Shown: positions 33,679-42,364 of the stretch, piece after piece
Layout of the letters: every line of letters starts with the position of its first letter
Numbering within the stretch: position 1 is the first letter of the stretch
Assembly: GCA_002559145.1 (NCBI GenBank)
Contig: NTXX01000016.1
Span: forward strand, 1-64,000
From: Bacillus sp. AFS006103
Lineage (GTDB): Bacteria > Bacillota > Bacilli > Bacillales > Cytobacillaceae
DNA length: 64,000 nucleotides
Reading direction: 5' to 3'
The notes under the pieces: generated by a model
Seen by the model: only the letters and a program-made list of their open reading frames with translations
Database searches by the model: none
Told to the model about the DNA's origin: nothing
Made by a program: the position numbers and the translations under genes

Positions 33679-34563
33679 ATGATTTTTTCATTAATATTGG
33701 GGTATTTCCTATTAACCCAGCCGAGTACAACAGCTACAGATCATTTAATTATTACAAAGGATGGTCAGACCGTGACTATTATTAATCGAGAGGAATTTAC
33801 TTTCCCTCAAACGGGCTTGCCGCTCATTAATACAAGTAAGTACCATAGTTTTTTGGACAAACTAGATAATCAAATTTCTATAGCACCAGAAAATGCAAGT
33901 TTGGACCCGAATGGGATGATCATTCCCGAACGAACAGGCTCTCGAATCCATCGTCAGGCTTTTACGGAACAATTCTATTCATACTTTTTTAGCCCTCAAA
34001 AGGCAAAAATGGAAATACCCATCCTTAAAGTCTATCCACCGGTTGATAGTGAATTGCTGAGTGATATCCGCAGCATGAGAATCGGGCGCTATGTTACTTC
34101 TTTTAATCCGCAAAACAAAAAAAGATCCAACAATATTCAGTTAGCAACAAAGGCAATTAACAATCATGTAGTTTTCCCTGGAGAAACATTTTCTTTTAAT
34201 AAAGTTGTTGGTAAACGAACGGTTACAAAGGGTTATCTGCGAGCCCCAGTGATTGTAAGGGGGGAGTTTTCTGAAGATATTGGCGGAGGAATTTGCCAGG
34301 TATCATCTACGCTATACAATGCTATCGACAATGCCGGGCTCAAAATTGTCGAGCGTTTTTCTCATTCAAGAAAGGTTCCCTATATTCCTCCAGGAAGAGA
34401 CGCAACAGTCAGTTGGTATGGTCCTGATTTTGAATTTAAAAATAACTACAATCAGCCAATATTAATCAGATCAAGAACTTTAGGACATCTGTTAATCATC
34501 AAAGTTTATTCGTCTGAAAATATTAATTACTTGCCACGAAAGGTTCCATATCTCCCATATTAA
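33679..34563 (+). CDS. VanW family protein, membrane anchored
   Basis: 294 aa from ATG 33679 (GGGGG 10 bases upstream; TTG 33670 is too near). One N-terminal hydrophobic helix (IFSLILGYFLLTQ) places the rest outside. The VanW-like domain covers about 130-280: HVVFPGETFSFNKVVGKRT, VRGEFSEDIGGGICQVSSTLYNA, FSHSRKVPYIPPGRDATVSW and NNYNQPILIRS. Molecular function of VanW is unknown; it occurs in cell-wall and vancomycin-resistance contexts, but no van genes are near. Confidence 0.87.
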   Translation: MIFSLILGYFLLTQPSTTATDHLIITKDGQTVTIINREEFTFPQTGLPLINTSKYHSFLDKLDNQISIAPENASLDPNGMIIPERTGSRIHRQAFTEQFYSYFFSPQKAKMEIPILKVYPPVDSELLSDIRSMRIGRYVTSFNPQNKKRSNNIQLATKAINNHVVFPGETFSFNKVVGKRTVTKGYLRAPVIVRGEFSEDIGGGICQVSSTLYNAIDNAGLKIVERFSHSRKVPYIPPGRDATVSWYGPDFEFKNNYNQPILIRSRTLGHLLIIKVYSSENINYLPRKVPYLPY

Positions 34564-34594
34564 AAAAGTCCGCATCAATATGCGGACTTTCTTC
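34564..34594. terminator. bidirectional terminator
   Basis: AGTCCGCAT, loop CAAT, ATGCGGACT with A/T runs; between convergent vanW-type gene and the 34595 gene. Confidence 0.85.
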
Positions 34595-34861
34595 TTACCG
34601 TTTTTTATTCAGTGCACTCATTAAAAGTTCTTCTGAAAACTCTGTTATTGCAGCATTATCCATCAGATTTAGATTTGTTTTAGGTGAAAAGTTCTTTACC
34701 ACGTTTTGAAAAGGAAGTGCAAGGTCTTTTCGTTTTCCCTTTGTCACTCCAAAAACGGCAGCACTTATACCTATGCCTAAGAGAGATGCCCACATAGCTC
34801 CCCTACTTTTTCGTTTTCTCGCAAACGTATTGAGAAACGGTTGAACTTTTATTTTTTTCAT
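34595..34861 (-). CDS. small basic membrane-associated protein (DUF3918-like)
   Basis: 88 aa from ATG 34861 (AAGGAG eight bases upstream). Basic N-terminus (FARKRKSRG) then one short hydrophobic segment AMWASLLGIGISAAVFGVTKGKRK, and an acidic-to-neutral tail. The hydrophobic segment resembles small Bacillus YrzQ/DUF3918 proteins, but I am not certain. An AAATGGAAGGG/CCTTTCCATTT hairpin lies in its leader (about 34883-34915). Confidence 0.6.
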   Translation of the reverse strand: MKKIKVQPFLNTFARKRKSRGAMWASLLGIGISAAVFGVTKGKRKDLALPFQNVVKNFSPKTNLNLMDNAAITEFSEELLMSALNKKR

Positions 34862-35058
34862 CCGAAGCACTCCTTCAAATTAAAATGGAAAGGAATATAA
34901 CTACCCTTCCATTTATTTAATTTGTGCGGAATGACATAAAAGTATTAGATAGAAACTAAACAAATTTGTTATTTGCTGGTAGTTACCATTTTATAAAGAA
35001 CCTCTCTCCACTAGTTATCATAGTATGAAAAAAGATAAATGAGGTGGTGTCTTTATTT

Positions 35059-35772
35059 ATGGGGGGTTTAACTTATTTTGACTTTTTGGCCAAATTTGGT
35101 GTGGGTGGAGCCCATCCAGGTGGTATCCCTTTAACAAAAAACATTCTTTCTGGTGAAAACATTACTAACAAAACCCAAATTTTAGATGCTGGCTGCGGGA
35201 CTGGACAAACAGCCGCATTTTTATATCAACAATATAAGGCCAAGGTAGTAGGACTTGAAATCAATCCAATCATGATCAAAAAGGCAAGAAAGCGCTTTCA
35301 ATCTTTACATTTACCCATTCAATTAATCCAAGGATCCGTTGAAAAACTTCCCTTTCCAGACAATAGCTTTGATTTTCTATTATCTGAATCCGTATTAGCT
35401 TTTGTAAATAAACCAATTGCACTTAGAGAATTTTTTAGAGTACTAAAAAAAGGTGGACGTTTGATTGCGAATGAGATGACCATAAATACCAAACTCAGTC
35501 CATCTGAAGAAATGGAAATAATGAAATTTTACGCATTGGATTCTTTATTAATGGAGAAGGATTGGAGAAGTTTATTAGAGCAGACAGGATTCCAAGAAAT
35601 TGTGATAAAAGTGGAAAACATAGCAACTAGTCAAGAGAATAACACGACTGAATTTAATTTTTCAAAAAACTTTGAACCTGAACTTTTCCAAATTTTAAAT
35701 GAACATGGGAATATGGTCTTAAAGTATCAAGGAATTTTAAGTCATCGAATTATTACTTGTTCAAAAGTTTAA
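35059..35772 (+). CDS. class I SAM-dependent methyltransferase
   Basis: 237 aa from ATG 35059 (GAGGTGG upstream; GTG 35044/35047 overlap it). Motif I ILDAGCGTGQTAAFL, acidic VVGLEINPIMIKKA, motif near KLPFPDNSFDFLLSES and RVLKKGGRLIANEM. Preceded by GGAHPGGIPLTKNIL, a block common in Firmicutes methyltransferases of the UbiE type. Substrate unknown. Single gene. Confidence 0.85.
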   Translation: MGGLTYFDFLAKFGVGGAHPGGIPLTKNILSGENITNKTQILDAGCGTGQTAAFLYQQYKAKVVGLEINPIMIKKARKRFQSLHLPIQLIQGSVEKLPFPDNSFDFLLSESVLAFVNKPIALREFFRVLKKGGRLIANEMTINTKLSPSEEMEIMKFYALDSLLMEKDWRSLLEQTGFQEIVIKVENIATSQENNTTEFNFSKNFEPELFQILNEHGNMVLKYQGILSHRIITCSKV

Positions 35773-35866
35773 ACTCATGAAAAAGGTTTAATTATTTCTA
35801 ATCCTTCCGCACGTATATAAATATCATCTCGATGAAAAATATGAGGTGAAAGGAAGGGTGAAAAAC

Positions 35867-36118
35867 ATGGATCAAACATTGGGTTACCTGAGAGAAACTT
35901 TATCAAATTACACAGACGACCATTCCAATGGAAAGAATATTTATCGAAAATTAATGGAAGGTCAGTATTCTTCCGAAGGAGAGTTTGTCCGTCAGTTGGA
36001 CCAAAAAGAAATTAATTTTTTGAATAAAATGCTTCCGGAGGAAATAAAGTACGCAAAAGATGAAAAAGATGAAAAAAGGGCTCACGAACTGAATGAAGTG
36101 TTTGAACTTTTGTTCTGA
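35867..36118 (+). CDS. csgA: sporulation-specific SASP-like protein CsgA
   Basis: 83 aa from ATG 35867 (GGAAGGGTG upstream). DQTLGYLRETLSNY near the start, then FVRQLDQKEINFLNKMLPEEIKYAKDEKDEKRAHELNEVFELLF, matching B. subtilis CsgA (82 aa), a forespore protein made under sigma-G. Very charged and helical. A clear sigma-G promoter was not found by eye. Ends with a terminator at 36137. Confidence 0.85.
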   Translation: MDQTLGYLRETLSNYTDDHSNGKNIYRKLMEGQYSSEGEFVRQLDQKEINFLNKMLPEEIKYAKDEKDEKRAHELNEVFELLF

Positions 36119-36136
36119 ATAATCTATAATATCAAA

Positions 36137-36167
36137 GGGTGGCAGAGTAATCCTGCCATCTTTTTTG
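36137..36167 (+). terminator. csgA terminator
   Basis: GGTGGCAG, loop AGTAATC, CTGCCATC then TTTTTT. Confidence 0.8.
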
Positions 36168-36169
36168 GA

Positions 36170-36372
36170 AATAATTCATTTTTCGCAAAAATATTTCCGA
36201 GGCAAGCGCAAGGTACGACAAAAACAACTTCAATCAAATTGGGAATTTCAGCAATAACCGACAATTACATACAAGAATCCCGCACTTATTCTTATCGATT
36301 ATCCTACGAATAGCCCTATAACGACAATTTGTCAATTTCTCACTTATTTCTTCTGTTATGACATAATCCCGC
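36170..36372. other. intergenic stretch between two terminators
   Basis: About 200 bp without an open frame of note. Loosely similar pieces (CAATAACCGACAATT, CTATAACGACAATTT) occur but not with a fixed period. I see no promoter, RNA or repeat that I can support. Confidence 0.4.
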
Positions 36373-36403
36373 AAAAAAGAAGCCTTCTCTTTCCAGGCTT
36401 CTA
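36373..36403 (-). terminator. terminator of YitT-type gene
   Basis: On the minus strand AGAAGCCT, loop, AGGCTTCT then TTTTT; overlaps the stop at 36401. Confidence 0.8.
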
Positions 36404-37318
36404 ATGAATGTCCCTTTTCTTAAATCTCCCACCACGAACTTCTGCGATATCCGCAACTGCCAAAAAGGCACTATCATCACTTTCAGTGACAATTTCCTTC
36501 AATTTTGCTTCTTCAAGACGATTGATTACACAAAAGATGACTTTTTTATCATCACCTGAATATGCGCCCTCCCCATTGATATATGTGACACCCCGACCCA
36601 GACGATTCATAATAGCATCCCCAATCTGCTTAGCATTGTCACTAATGATCCAAACGGATTTAGATTCATCAAGGCCGGTTATCGTAATATCAATTGTTTT
36701 ATAAGCAACAAAATACGCAATAAGCGAATACATGGCGCGATCCCATGAGAATACAAAACCGGCACACCCAAGAATGAAAAGATTAAAGAACATAATAATT
36801 TCACCGACGGAAAAAGGAAGTTTGTTATTAAATAGAATCGCTAAAATTTCAGTACCATCTAATGACCCGCCATAACGAATGACTAAACCCACCCCTATAC
36901 CAAGCACTACTCCCCCAAATACAGTTGCAAGCAGAATATCCTGGGTAAAAGCCGGTACGGGATGTAAAAGCGTGGTTCCAATTGAAAGAATAATGATTCC
37001 ATAAAGAGTGGATAATGCGAAGGTTTTCCCTATTTGTTTATAACCAATAAAGAAAAAAGGTATATTAAGAATAAAGAGGAACATTCCTAATTTCCAACCC
37101 GTAATATACGAGAGCATAATGGATATACCAGTTATCCCGCCATCAATAACGTTATTCGGGACGAGGAATATCTCTAATCCGACAGCCATCATGGCAGCAC
37201 CAAGTGTTATTAATAAAATGCGTTGAAAAATCTTTCTCTTTGTTAATTTTCGATGTTGAAATTTCGCCATAATGGCTTCTTGCTGTTCGATTAAATTCAA
37301 TTCTTGTATTCCTGACAT
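36401..37318 (-). CDS. YitT family membrane protein with DUF2179
   Basis: 305 aa. N-terminal hydrophilic stretch, then six helices with the YitT pattern (VPNNVIDGGITGISIMLSYITGW and RYGGSLDGTEILAILF). C-terminal cytoplasmic DUF2179 domain at about 220-300 (VWIISDNAKQIGDAIMNRLGRGVTYINGEGAYSGDDKKVIFCVI). Start ATG 37318 behind AAGGGG. Second of three YitT paralogues in this window. Function of the family is unresolved. Confidence 0.87.
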   Translation of the reverse strand: MSGIQELNLIEQQEAIMAKFQHRKLTKRKIFQRILLITLGAAMMAVGLEIFLVPNNVIDGGITGISIMLSYITGWKLGMFLFILNIPFFFIGYKQIGKTFALSTLYGIIILSIGTTLLHPVPAFTQDILLATVFGGVVLGIGVGLVIRYGGSLDGTEILAILFNNKLPFSVGEIIMFFNLFILGCAGFVFSWDRAMYSLIAYFVAYKTIDITITGLDESKSVWIISDNAKQIGDAIMNRLGRGVTYINGEGAYSGDDKKVIFCVINRLEEAKLKEIVTESDDSAFLAVADIAEVRGGRFKKRDIH

Positions 37319-38323
37319 TATCTTGCCCCTTTCAAAAAAATTCCTTAACTTTATTATAACGAATTATTTGTTCATTTTATAATATAATGCTTCTTAATTA
37401 TTTACTCCATTAAATGAAAAAGAAGCTACCTCAAATAATATGAAGTAACTCCTTAATTTTATTAACACCTTAGGAGACCCAACCATGACATCAGCTGATA
37501 GATGTTCTAATAACATTTCCTTTTAGCTGTCTTATCAATCTAAATGGAAACTTTAATCCATCTGCCAATGAGTGTTTGTTCCGTTGAAGGAATTAATTCG
37601 CATGTTATTGGAATTCAAATTCCTTTAAGAAACAAATCCTCGGTTTGACACCGATTGAGACTCTTTTTTATTCCATCATTTAGAAGTTCGGCTTCTTGGC
37701 AATGTAATTTTTGGAGAAGTTAATATCCTGTAAATCTTTTCTTTTACATTTTCCTTATTAGGTTGTGAGTACCATTATCATTTTGATCTCAAATAGTTTT
37801 TTTATACTACTTGATTTAATGTTATTAATTTTTTATGACTCCATTTTTCAGAAGAATCATTTGGGTTATGATCAATTTTTCTACGTATTGAGTAATAGGT
37901 AGAAAAATATTTTTCAGTCCCAACAAAACCATAACATCTGATCATTAAATTGATTTTTGGAAACTTTCTCTTCTCCTAATAAGTTTAATGTTTTCCTTTT
38001 TTAATTTTTCTATAGAATACATAGAATAAATCATGAAAGGAATCAGTTAAGAGTTACACTCTTTCCAATGATTAACATCGCTCCACCTACCAAATGATTA
38101 TTGAGGAATATCCTTACTACTCGTTCACAAACGGAACGAACACGTATGGTTGAGCCTCCTAAGATGTTAACTTTATTTCTCTTCTTTACAATTGAATTAT
38201 AACACGGAATTTTTAGAATTTACGCAATACTTGTGTCAAAAATGTGAATTATTGGATATTTAGATTTCAGATAAATGGGGATATTATCTGAAACTTAGTC
38301 CGTATGGAAAGGATGCTCTACCT
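37319..38323. other. 1-kb gene-poor gap
   Basis: No frame of 60 codons. The base composition is A/T-rich. The part 37440-38040 shows no recognisable gene remains or RNA. The only coding-like signal is the short minus-strand frame at 38043-38147, preceded by AGGAGG and a TGTTATAAT promoter element (about 38197-38205). The stretch may be decayed sequence. Confidence 0.5.
38043..38147 (-). CDS. possible 34-codon frame with non-standard ATA start
   Basis: On the minus strand AGGAGG (38160-38155) is followed after seven bases by ATA and an open frame reading IRVRSVCERVVRIFLNNHL, then VGGAMLIIGKSVTLN and stop. Composition looks like a real amphipathic peptide, and the frame stays open upstream of the ATA, but no ATG, GTG or TTG exists in it. 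It may be a decayed gene, or use a rare start. An extended -10 promoter (TGTTATAAT) lies upstream. Confidence 0.3.
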   Translation of the reverse strand: MRVRSVCERVVRIFLNNHLVGGAMLIIGKSVTLN

Positions 38324-39577
38324 TTGATTAAAGCCATTCATAAATATGCTAAGCCTTTTGAAACCGTTGATGATCTTGACCCATTAATAGCAGCTATAGG
38401 TGATTCAAAAATAGTGCTGCTTGGTGAATCATCCCACGGAACATCAGAATACTATTCACTGCGTGCAGAGTTATCTAAAAGATTAATTAAAGAAAAAGGT
38501 TTTTCATTTATCGCAGTTGAAGGTGATTGGCCTTCCTGTCAAAGTATCAATCGATACATTAAAGGATTTAACCACTCAACAAACGATGTAAGAATGGTAC
38601 TCGAGGATTTTAACAGATGGCCCACCTGGATGTGGGCTAACCAGGAAATCATTGATCTTGTCGAATGGTTAAAAAATTATAATCAGCAAAATAAATCCGC
38701 TCAAAAGGTTGGATTTTATGGATTAGATGTATATAGTCTTTGGGAAAGTATGGATGAAATCATTCGTTATTTAAAAAAGACCAATTCTCCTAGTCTTAAG
38801 GAGGCAATAAAGGCGTTTTCTTGTTTTGAGCCATTTAACCGCAATCATGAATCTTATGCTGTTTCTGCTGGATATCTTTCTGAAGACTGTACAAAAGAAG
38901 CACTTGAACTGCTTGCATCGATTCGGAAAAATAAATGGAAATTTGATGACAATCAAGAAAGCAGCTTAAACATGGAAGTAAATGCGATTGTTACTGCAAA
39001 CGCCGAAGAATATTATCGGACCATGGTCACTAGTGATTCAAAATCATGGAATGTCCGTGACCAACACATGGTTGAAGCACTTAATGCCGTGCGAAGATTT
39101 TATGGAGAGGATACAAAGGTAATCATATGGGAGCATAATACCCATGTTGGGGATGCCCGGGCAACAGACATGAAGTCTGAAGGAATGGTGAATGTCGGCC
39201 AACTCATCAGAGAGGAAAACGGCGCTGAAAATGTATTTATTGTTGGATTTGGTACTTATAGCGGGACCGTGATTGCCGCCACTGAATGGGGAGCGAACTT
39301 CCAAATCATGAAGGTACCTCCTGCCGGGTTTGGAAGTTGGGAATCACTCATGCATAAATCAGGGGCGGTCAATAAATATATAATCTTTACTGACGGGAAT
39401 CGCCATGAATTTTCAACTACGATAGGACATCGAGCAATTGGTGTTGTTTACCGGCCGGAATACGAACATTTCGGTAATTATGTCCCATCTATTATGGGGC
39501 ATCGGTATGATGGATTTATTTTTATTGATAAAACAAATGCCCTACATCCACTTGTTCTTGAAAATATTCTTGTCTAA
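38324..39577 (+). CDS. erythromycin esterase-like family protein
   Basis: 417 aa, TTG start with AAAGGA upstream. Conserved blocks of the Ere-like family: LLGESSHGTSEYYSLRAEL (catalytic His), FIAVEGDWPSC, WEHNTHVGDARATDM (Glu-His pair) and VGFGTYSGTV. Related B. cereus proteins are of uncertain substrate and often do not hydrolyse macrolides, so a resistance role should not be assumed. Single gene with a terminator. Confidence 0.87.
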   Translation: MIKAIHKYAKPFETVDDLDPLIAAIGDSKIVLLGESSHGTSEYYSLRAELSKRLIKEKGFSFIAVEGDWPSCQSINRYIKGFNHSTNDVRMVLEDFNRWPTWMWANQEIIDLVEWLKNYNQQNKSAQKVGFYGLDVYSLWESMDEIIRYLKKTNSPSLKEAIKAFSCFEPFNRNHESYAVSAGYLSEDCTKEALELLASIRKNKWKFDDNQESSLNMEVNAIVTANAEEYYRTMVTSDSKSWNVRDQHMVEALNAVRRFYGEDTKVIIWEHNTHVGDARATDMKSEGMVNVGQLIREENGAENVFIVGFGTYSGTVIAATEWGANFQIMKVPPAGFGSWESLMHKSGAVNKYIIFTDGNRHEFSTTIGHRAIGVVYRPEYEHFGNYVPSIMGHRYDGFIFIDKTNALHPLVLENILV

Positions 39578-39579
39578 AG

Positions 39580-39622
39580 GAAAGTCTTCCCTGTTACCTA
39601 AAAAGGGAAGACTTTGTTTTTA
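39580..39622 (+). terminator. terminator of the Ere-like gene
   Basis: AAGTCTTCCCT, loop, AGGGAAGACTT followed by TGTTTTTATT. Confidence 0.85.
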
Positions 39623-39649
39623 TTCCGTAAAAATAGTTCTGTTCATAAT

Positions 39650-39678
39650 ACATAACCAAATAGATATTCCACATACTA
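39650..39678 (+). promoter_or_regulatory. sigma-G-like promoter of the 2Duf cassette
   Basis: CATACTA (39672-39678) is the exact -10 consensus of the forespore factor sigma-G; ACATAA (39650-39655) 16 bp upstream is an acceptable -35. It fits a spore-protein operon. Confidence 0.6.
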
Positions 39679-39720
39679 TTTTTGTAATTTCATTTTGTAC
39701 CAAGAAAGAAGGATTTAGTT

Positions 39721-39924
39721 ATGACAGTTGGAACACAGGTAAAACAGGCATTAGCAGGACTAAAAAGCGCTCAGGCAAGTTTTGAAGGGTTCGCATTAGC
39801 AACTGATAACCAAAATGCAAAACAGCTCTATCAACAAGCGGCCCAACAAACCCAATCTGTTCTTGATAGCCTAGAACCACGTCTTCAAGAAATTATGAGT
39901 GAAGAACCACAATATAAGCAATAA
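39721..39924 (+). CDS. DUF1657 protein
   Basis: 67 aa. TVGTQVKQALAGLKSAQASFEGFALAT and LDSLEPRLQEIMSEEPQYK are the typical DUF1657 start and EPQYK-type end. Soluble two-helix protein. DUF1657 genes accompany spoVA2mob and 2Duf genes in high-resistance spores. First gene of a three-gene unit; AAGAAGG ribosome site before ATG. Confidence 0.88.
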   Translation: MTVGTQVKQALAGLKSAQASFEGFALATDNQNAKQLYQQAAQQTQSVLDSLEPRLQEIMSEEPQYKQ

Positions 39925-39999
39925 TTACCGGTTTAGGTTGGCGATTAAGCCAACCCCTTTTTGATTTTTTTGAATCCCTGATGAAAGGAAGTTTAATTT

Positions 40000-40206
40000 G
40001 TGACAATCGCTTCAAATGTTAAGCAATGCCTCTCAACCATGAAAGGAATCGAAGCACAATTGTCTTCCTTCGCCCTTAATTCACTGGATAAGGATGCACA
40101 AGTTACTTTTAATGAAGCCATGTTAGCGGTCGGAGAAATTAAAAAGGATCTTCAATACCGCGTCTTGGAGCTTGAACGACATGAACCCCAATATATGGGT
40201 TCATAA
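40000..40206 (+). CDS. DUF1657 protein
   Basis: 68 aa, GTG start behind AAAGGAAG. TIASNVKQCLSTMKGIEAQLSSFAL and LERHEPQYMGS mark it as a second DUF1657 copy, about half identical by eye to the first. It has a Cys at residue 9. It sits between the first copy and the 2Duf gene, 20 nt before the latter. Confidence 0.87.
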   Translation: MTIASNVKQCLSTMKGIEAQLSSFALNSLDKDAQVTFNEAMLAVGEIKKDLQYRVLELERHEPQYMGS

Positions 40207-40226
40207 ATTTTTGAGGTGAGAAATTA

Positions 40227-41087
40227 ATGCCAGATTGGATTTTTATCATAAGTCGTTCATTAATTTTTTTGGGACTCTTATTTATTACCACAAAAGTACT
40301 AGGAAAGAAGCAAATCTCAGAGCTTTCTTTCTTTGAATACGTGGCTGGAATTACAATCGGAAGTATTGCGGGTGAAGTAGTCACTGGACTTGAAGGTAAC
40401 TTGTCACATGGAATCTTAGCTCTCGTTGTATTTGGATTTGTTACTTTTCTGGTGAACTACATAGCCATAAAAAGTAAAAAGTTTAGTGATTTCGCAGAAG
40501 GGAAAAGTACCGTCGTTATTAAGGACGGGAAAATACTAGAAGAAAACTTGAAAAAAGAAAAATATACAATTGATGAATTATCTGCTCTTCTTAGACAGAA
40601 GAATATATTCAAGTTCGCTGATGTGGAATTTGCCGTTTTGGAACCGCGAGGAACTTTAAGTGCTTTATTAAAAAGAGAAAATCAGCCGCTAACCCCAAAA
40701 GATTTACAAATGAAAATGCCGAATGAGAAAGAACCCCAAACCGTTATCATGGATGGGAATATCATTGATGAATCATTAAGATGTGCAGGGAAAGGCAGAG
40801 GCTGGCTTTATACAGAATTAGAAAAACTAGGTGTCACGCTTGATAATGTTTTTCTCGGCCAAGTAGATTCATACGGTGAAATGACTGTAGATCTTTATGA
40901 TGATAAAATACAAGTGCCAGCACCCGCTCAACGTCCATTACTCTTGGCAACGCTAAAAAAGGTTCAGGCTGATTTGGAAATTTTTTCACTTGAAACCGAA
41001 TGTGAGAAATCAAAAGCGATGTATAAGAAAAATTCAATAAAGCTACAAGAAACAATCGACAAGCTTAGTCCTTATTTAAACGGTTAA
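40227..41087 (+). CDS. 2Duf-type spore membrane protein (DUF421 + DUF1657)
   Basis: 286 aa. Three N-terminal helices (SLIFLGLLFITTKVLG, AGITIGSIAGEVVTGLEG, ILALVVFGFVTFLVNYIAI) then the DUF421/YetF soluble region (STVVIKDGKILEENLKKEKYTIDELSALLRQKNIF, DVEFAVLEPRGTLSAL). The last 55 residues (LLATLKKVQADLEIFSLETECEKSKAMYKKNSIKLQETIDKL) are a DUF1657 domain. This fusion is the architecture of 2Duf, reported to raise spore heat and chemical resistance from the inner membrane. Unlike spoVA2mob operons no spoVAC/AD/AEb genes accompany it. Confidence 0.87.
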   Translation: MPDWIFIISRSLIFLGLLFITTKVLGKKQISELSFFEYVAGITIGSIAGEVVTGLEGNLSHGILALVVFGFVTFLVNYIAIKSKKFSDFAEGKSTVVIKDGKILEENLKKEKYTIDELSALLRQKNIFKFADVEFAVLEPRGTLSALLKRENQPLTPKDLQMKMPNEKEPQTVIMDGNIIDESLRCAGKGRGWLYTELEKLGVTLDNVFLGQVDSYGEMTVDLYDDKIQVPAPAQRPLLLATLKKVQADLEIFSLETECEKSKAMYKKNSIKLQETIDKLSPYLNG

Positions 41088-41100
41088 ATGAGTGAAATGA

Positions 41101-41137
41101 AAAAAACAATCCTTATCAATCTGAATTGATAAGGATT
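41101..41137 (-). terminator. terminator (minus strand)
   Basis: AATCCTTATCAA, loop, TTGATAAGGATT; on the minus strand followed by GTTTTTTT. Ends the transporter gene at 41136; it probably also acts on the plus strand weakly. Confidence 0.8.
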
Positions 41138-42128
41138 AAACATTTCTAGGAAAAGTTTTTCCATGGCTTTGTTTCCGATGCTCTTTAAGGTTACTTTTAT
41201 GCGAAAAGAAGCTGTGTAGGATCATTCCGACCATGACCAATACCATCCCACTCCAGGAAAGTGCGGATGGCATGAGACTGTTTAGAAGTAACAATTCTCC
41301 TATTACCGCAAATAAGACTTCCACAGATTGTGTTGCCTCCACTGCAGCAAGCTTTTGCATATTCCCTCTTACAAGATCCGTTGCTTTAAAAAACAAAATG
41401 GTGGCAATAACCCCCGAGGTAACAGCAACAAGACCTGATTGGATTATTTGTCCTTTGCTTGGTGTTCCCACAGTAAATAGGCCAAAAATAGATAAAACCA
41501 CCCACACCGGCAGACTTGCTAAGGTCATCCCTAATACACGTTGGAAAACATCGAGACGCCCCCCGCAAATATCCATCATTTTTCTATTTCCAAGCGGATA
41601 AGCAAAAGAGGCAATTAATACTGGAAGAACGCCTAAGGATATGGACACAATCGAAATACGATTGGCCTGTTCCGCTTGCATTAATATAATTCCTAGCAAG
41701 ATGATTAATGACATGCCTAATCCTTTAAAAGGAATTTTCCCCTTCTGTTGGATGGCTCCCTTTTCAGTTATAACCCTTTCATAAAAAAATGGTGCCAGCA
41801 AGGATCCGGAGATGATCGTTACCTGCCATGTAGCTGCGATGAGCCAGCCAGGTGCATAGGCAGCCGATAAACAGATCGGTCCATAAAATAGACCAAAGCC
41901 AACGGTACTCCATAATAACCAGGCACCAGGCTTATATTTCATTTCAACAAGCAAAGGTTTTAGACTTTTTCTTCCCAAGACAATCATGAAAAGAAATGGA
42001 ACCATAAAGAAATACCTTAAGGATGCACTCCAAATCCAGCTTCCCCCTGCCTGATCCATGGATCTGTTAAGGATAAATGTAAATGCAAAAAAGAATGCCG
42101 CTAGGATGCCCAAAATGATTGGCCGCAT
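41136..42128 (-). CDS. DMT-superfamily (multidrug-efflux-like) transporter
   Basis: 330 aa with about ten helices in the two-fold EamA-like arrangement. Distinct segments: FILNRSMDQAGGSWIWSASLRYFFMVPFLF, GPICLSAAYAPGWLIAATWQVTI and KATDLVRGNMQKLAAVEATQSVEVLFAVIGELLLL. These match the long DMT group annotated as multidrug resistance efflux. Substrate unknown. A strong hairpin lies 57 nt upstream of its start (42185-42222). Confidence 0.83.
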   Translation of the reverse strand: MRPIILGILAAFFFAFTFILNRSMDQAGGSWIWSASLRYFFMVPFLFMIVLGRKSLKPLLVEMKYKPGAWLLWSTVGFGLFYGPICLSAAYAPGWLIAATWQVTIISGSLLAPFFYERVITEKGAIQQKGKIPFKGLGMSLIILLGIILMQAEQANRISIVSISLGVLPVLIASFAYPLGNRKMMDICGGRLDVFQRVLGMTLASLPVWVVLSIFGLFTVGTPSKGQIIQSGLVAVTSGVIATILFFKATDLVRGNMQKLAAVEATQSVEVLFAVIGELLLLNSLMPSALSWSGMVLVMVGMILHSFFSHKSNLKEHRKQSHGKTFPRNV

Positions 42129-42184
42129 TGTTCTCTATCCCCTCTGTTTCAATATTTTTTAATATGTATATAGTGTATTTTCCA

Positions 42185-42224
42185 TTAAAAGAGGGAAACC
42201 ATCAAGTAGTTTCCCTCTTTTAAT
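42185..42224. terminator. strong hairpin between divergent genes
   Basis: TTAAAAGAGGGAAAC, loop CATCAAGTA, GTTTCCCTCTTTTAA: 15 paired bases, followed by TTAGTT on plus and TGG on minus. Both neighbouring genes start away from it, so it ends neither. It may be an attenuator in the transporter leader or the end of a short unseen transcript. Confidence 0.5.
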
Positions 42225-42364
42225 TAGTTGTTTGTTTATGGTTTTTAGAAAAAAAGCATACAACCATTTTTTAAAACATAAAATTCTTTGGATACTAGTG
42301 AAACTTTCTTGTCCTCCAATCGTAAACACTGATGGAATGATTTTATAAAAGTGAGGTTGATACT

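Noticed and set aside
33679-34563. Part of a vancomycin resistance cluster
   Set aside because: VanW-domain proteins are common in Firmicutes and no vanHAX-type or vanRS genes are nearby.
37681-38040. Transposon or pseudogene remains in the 37.3-38.3 kb gap
   Set aside because: No terminal repeats, no recognisable transposase or gene fragments could be read in any frame.
38324-39577. Macrolide resistance gene
   Set aside because: Only the broad erythromycin-esterase-like family can be claimed; many members have other functions and no resistance context is present.
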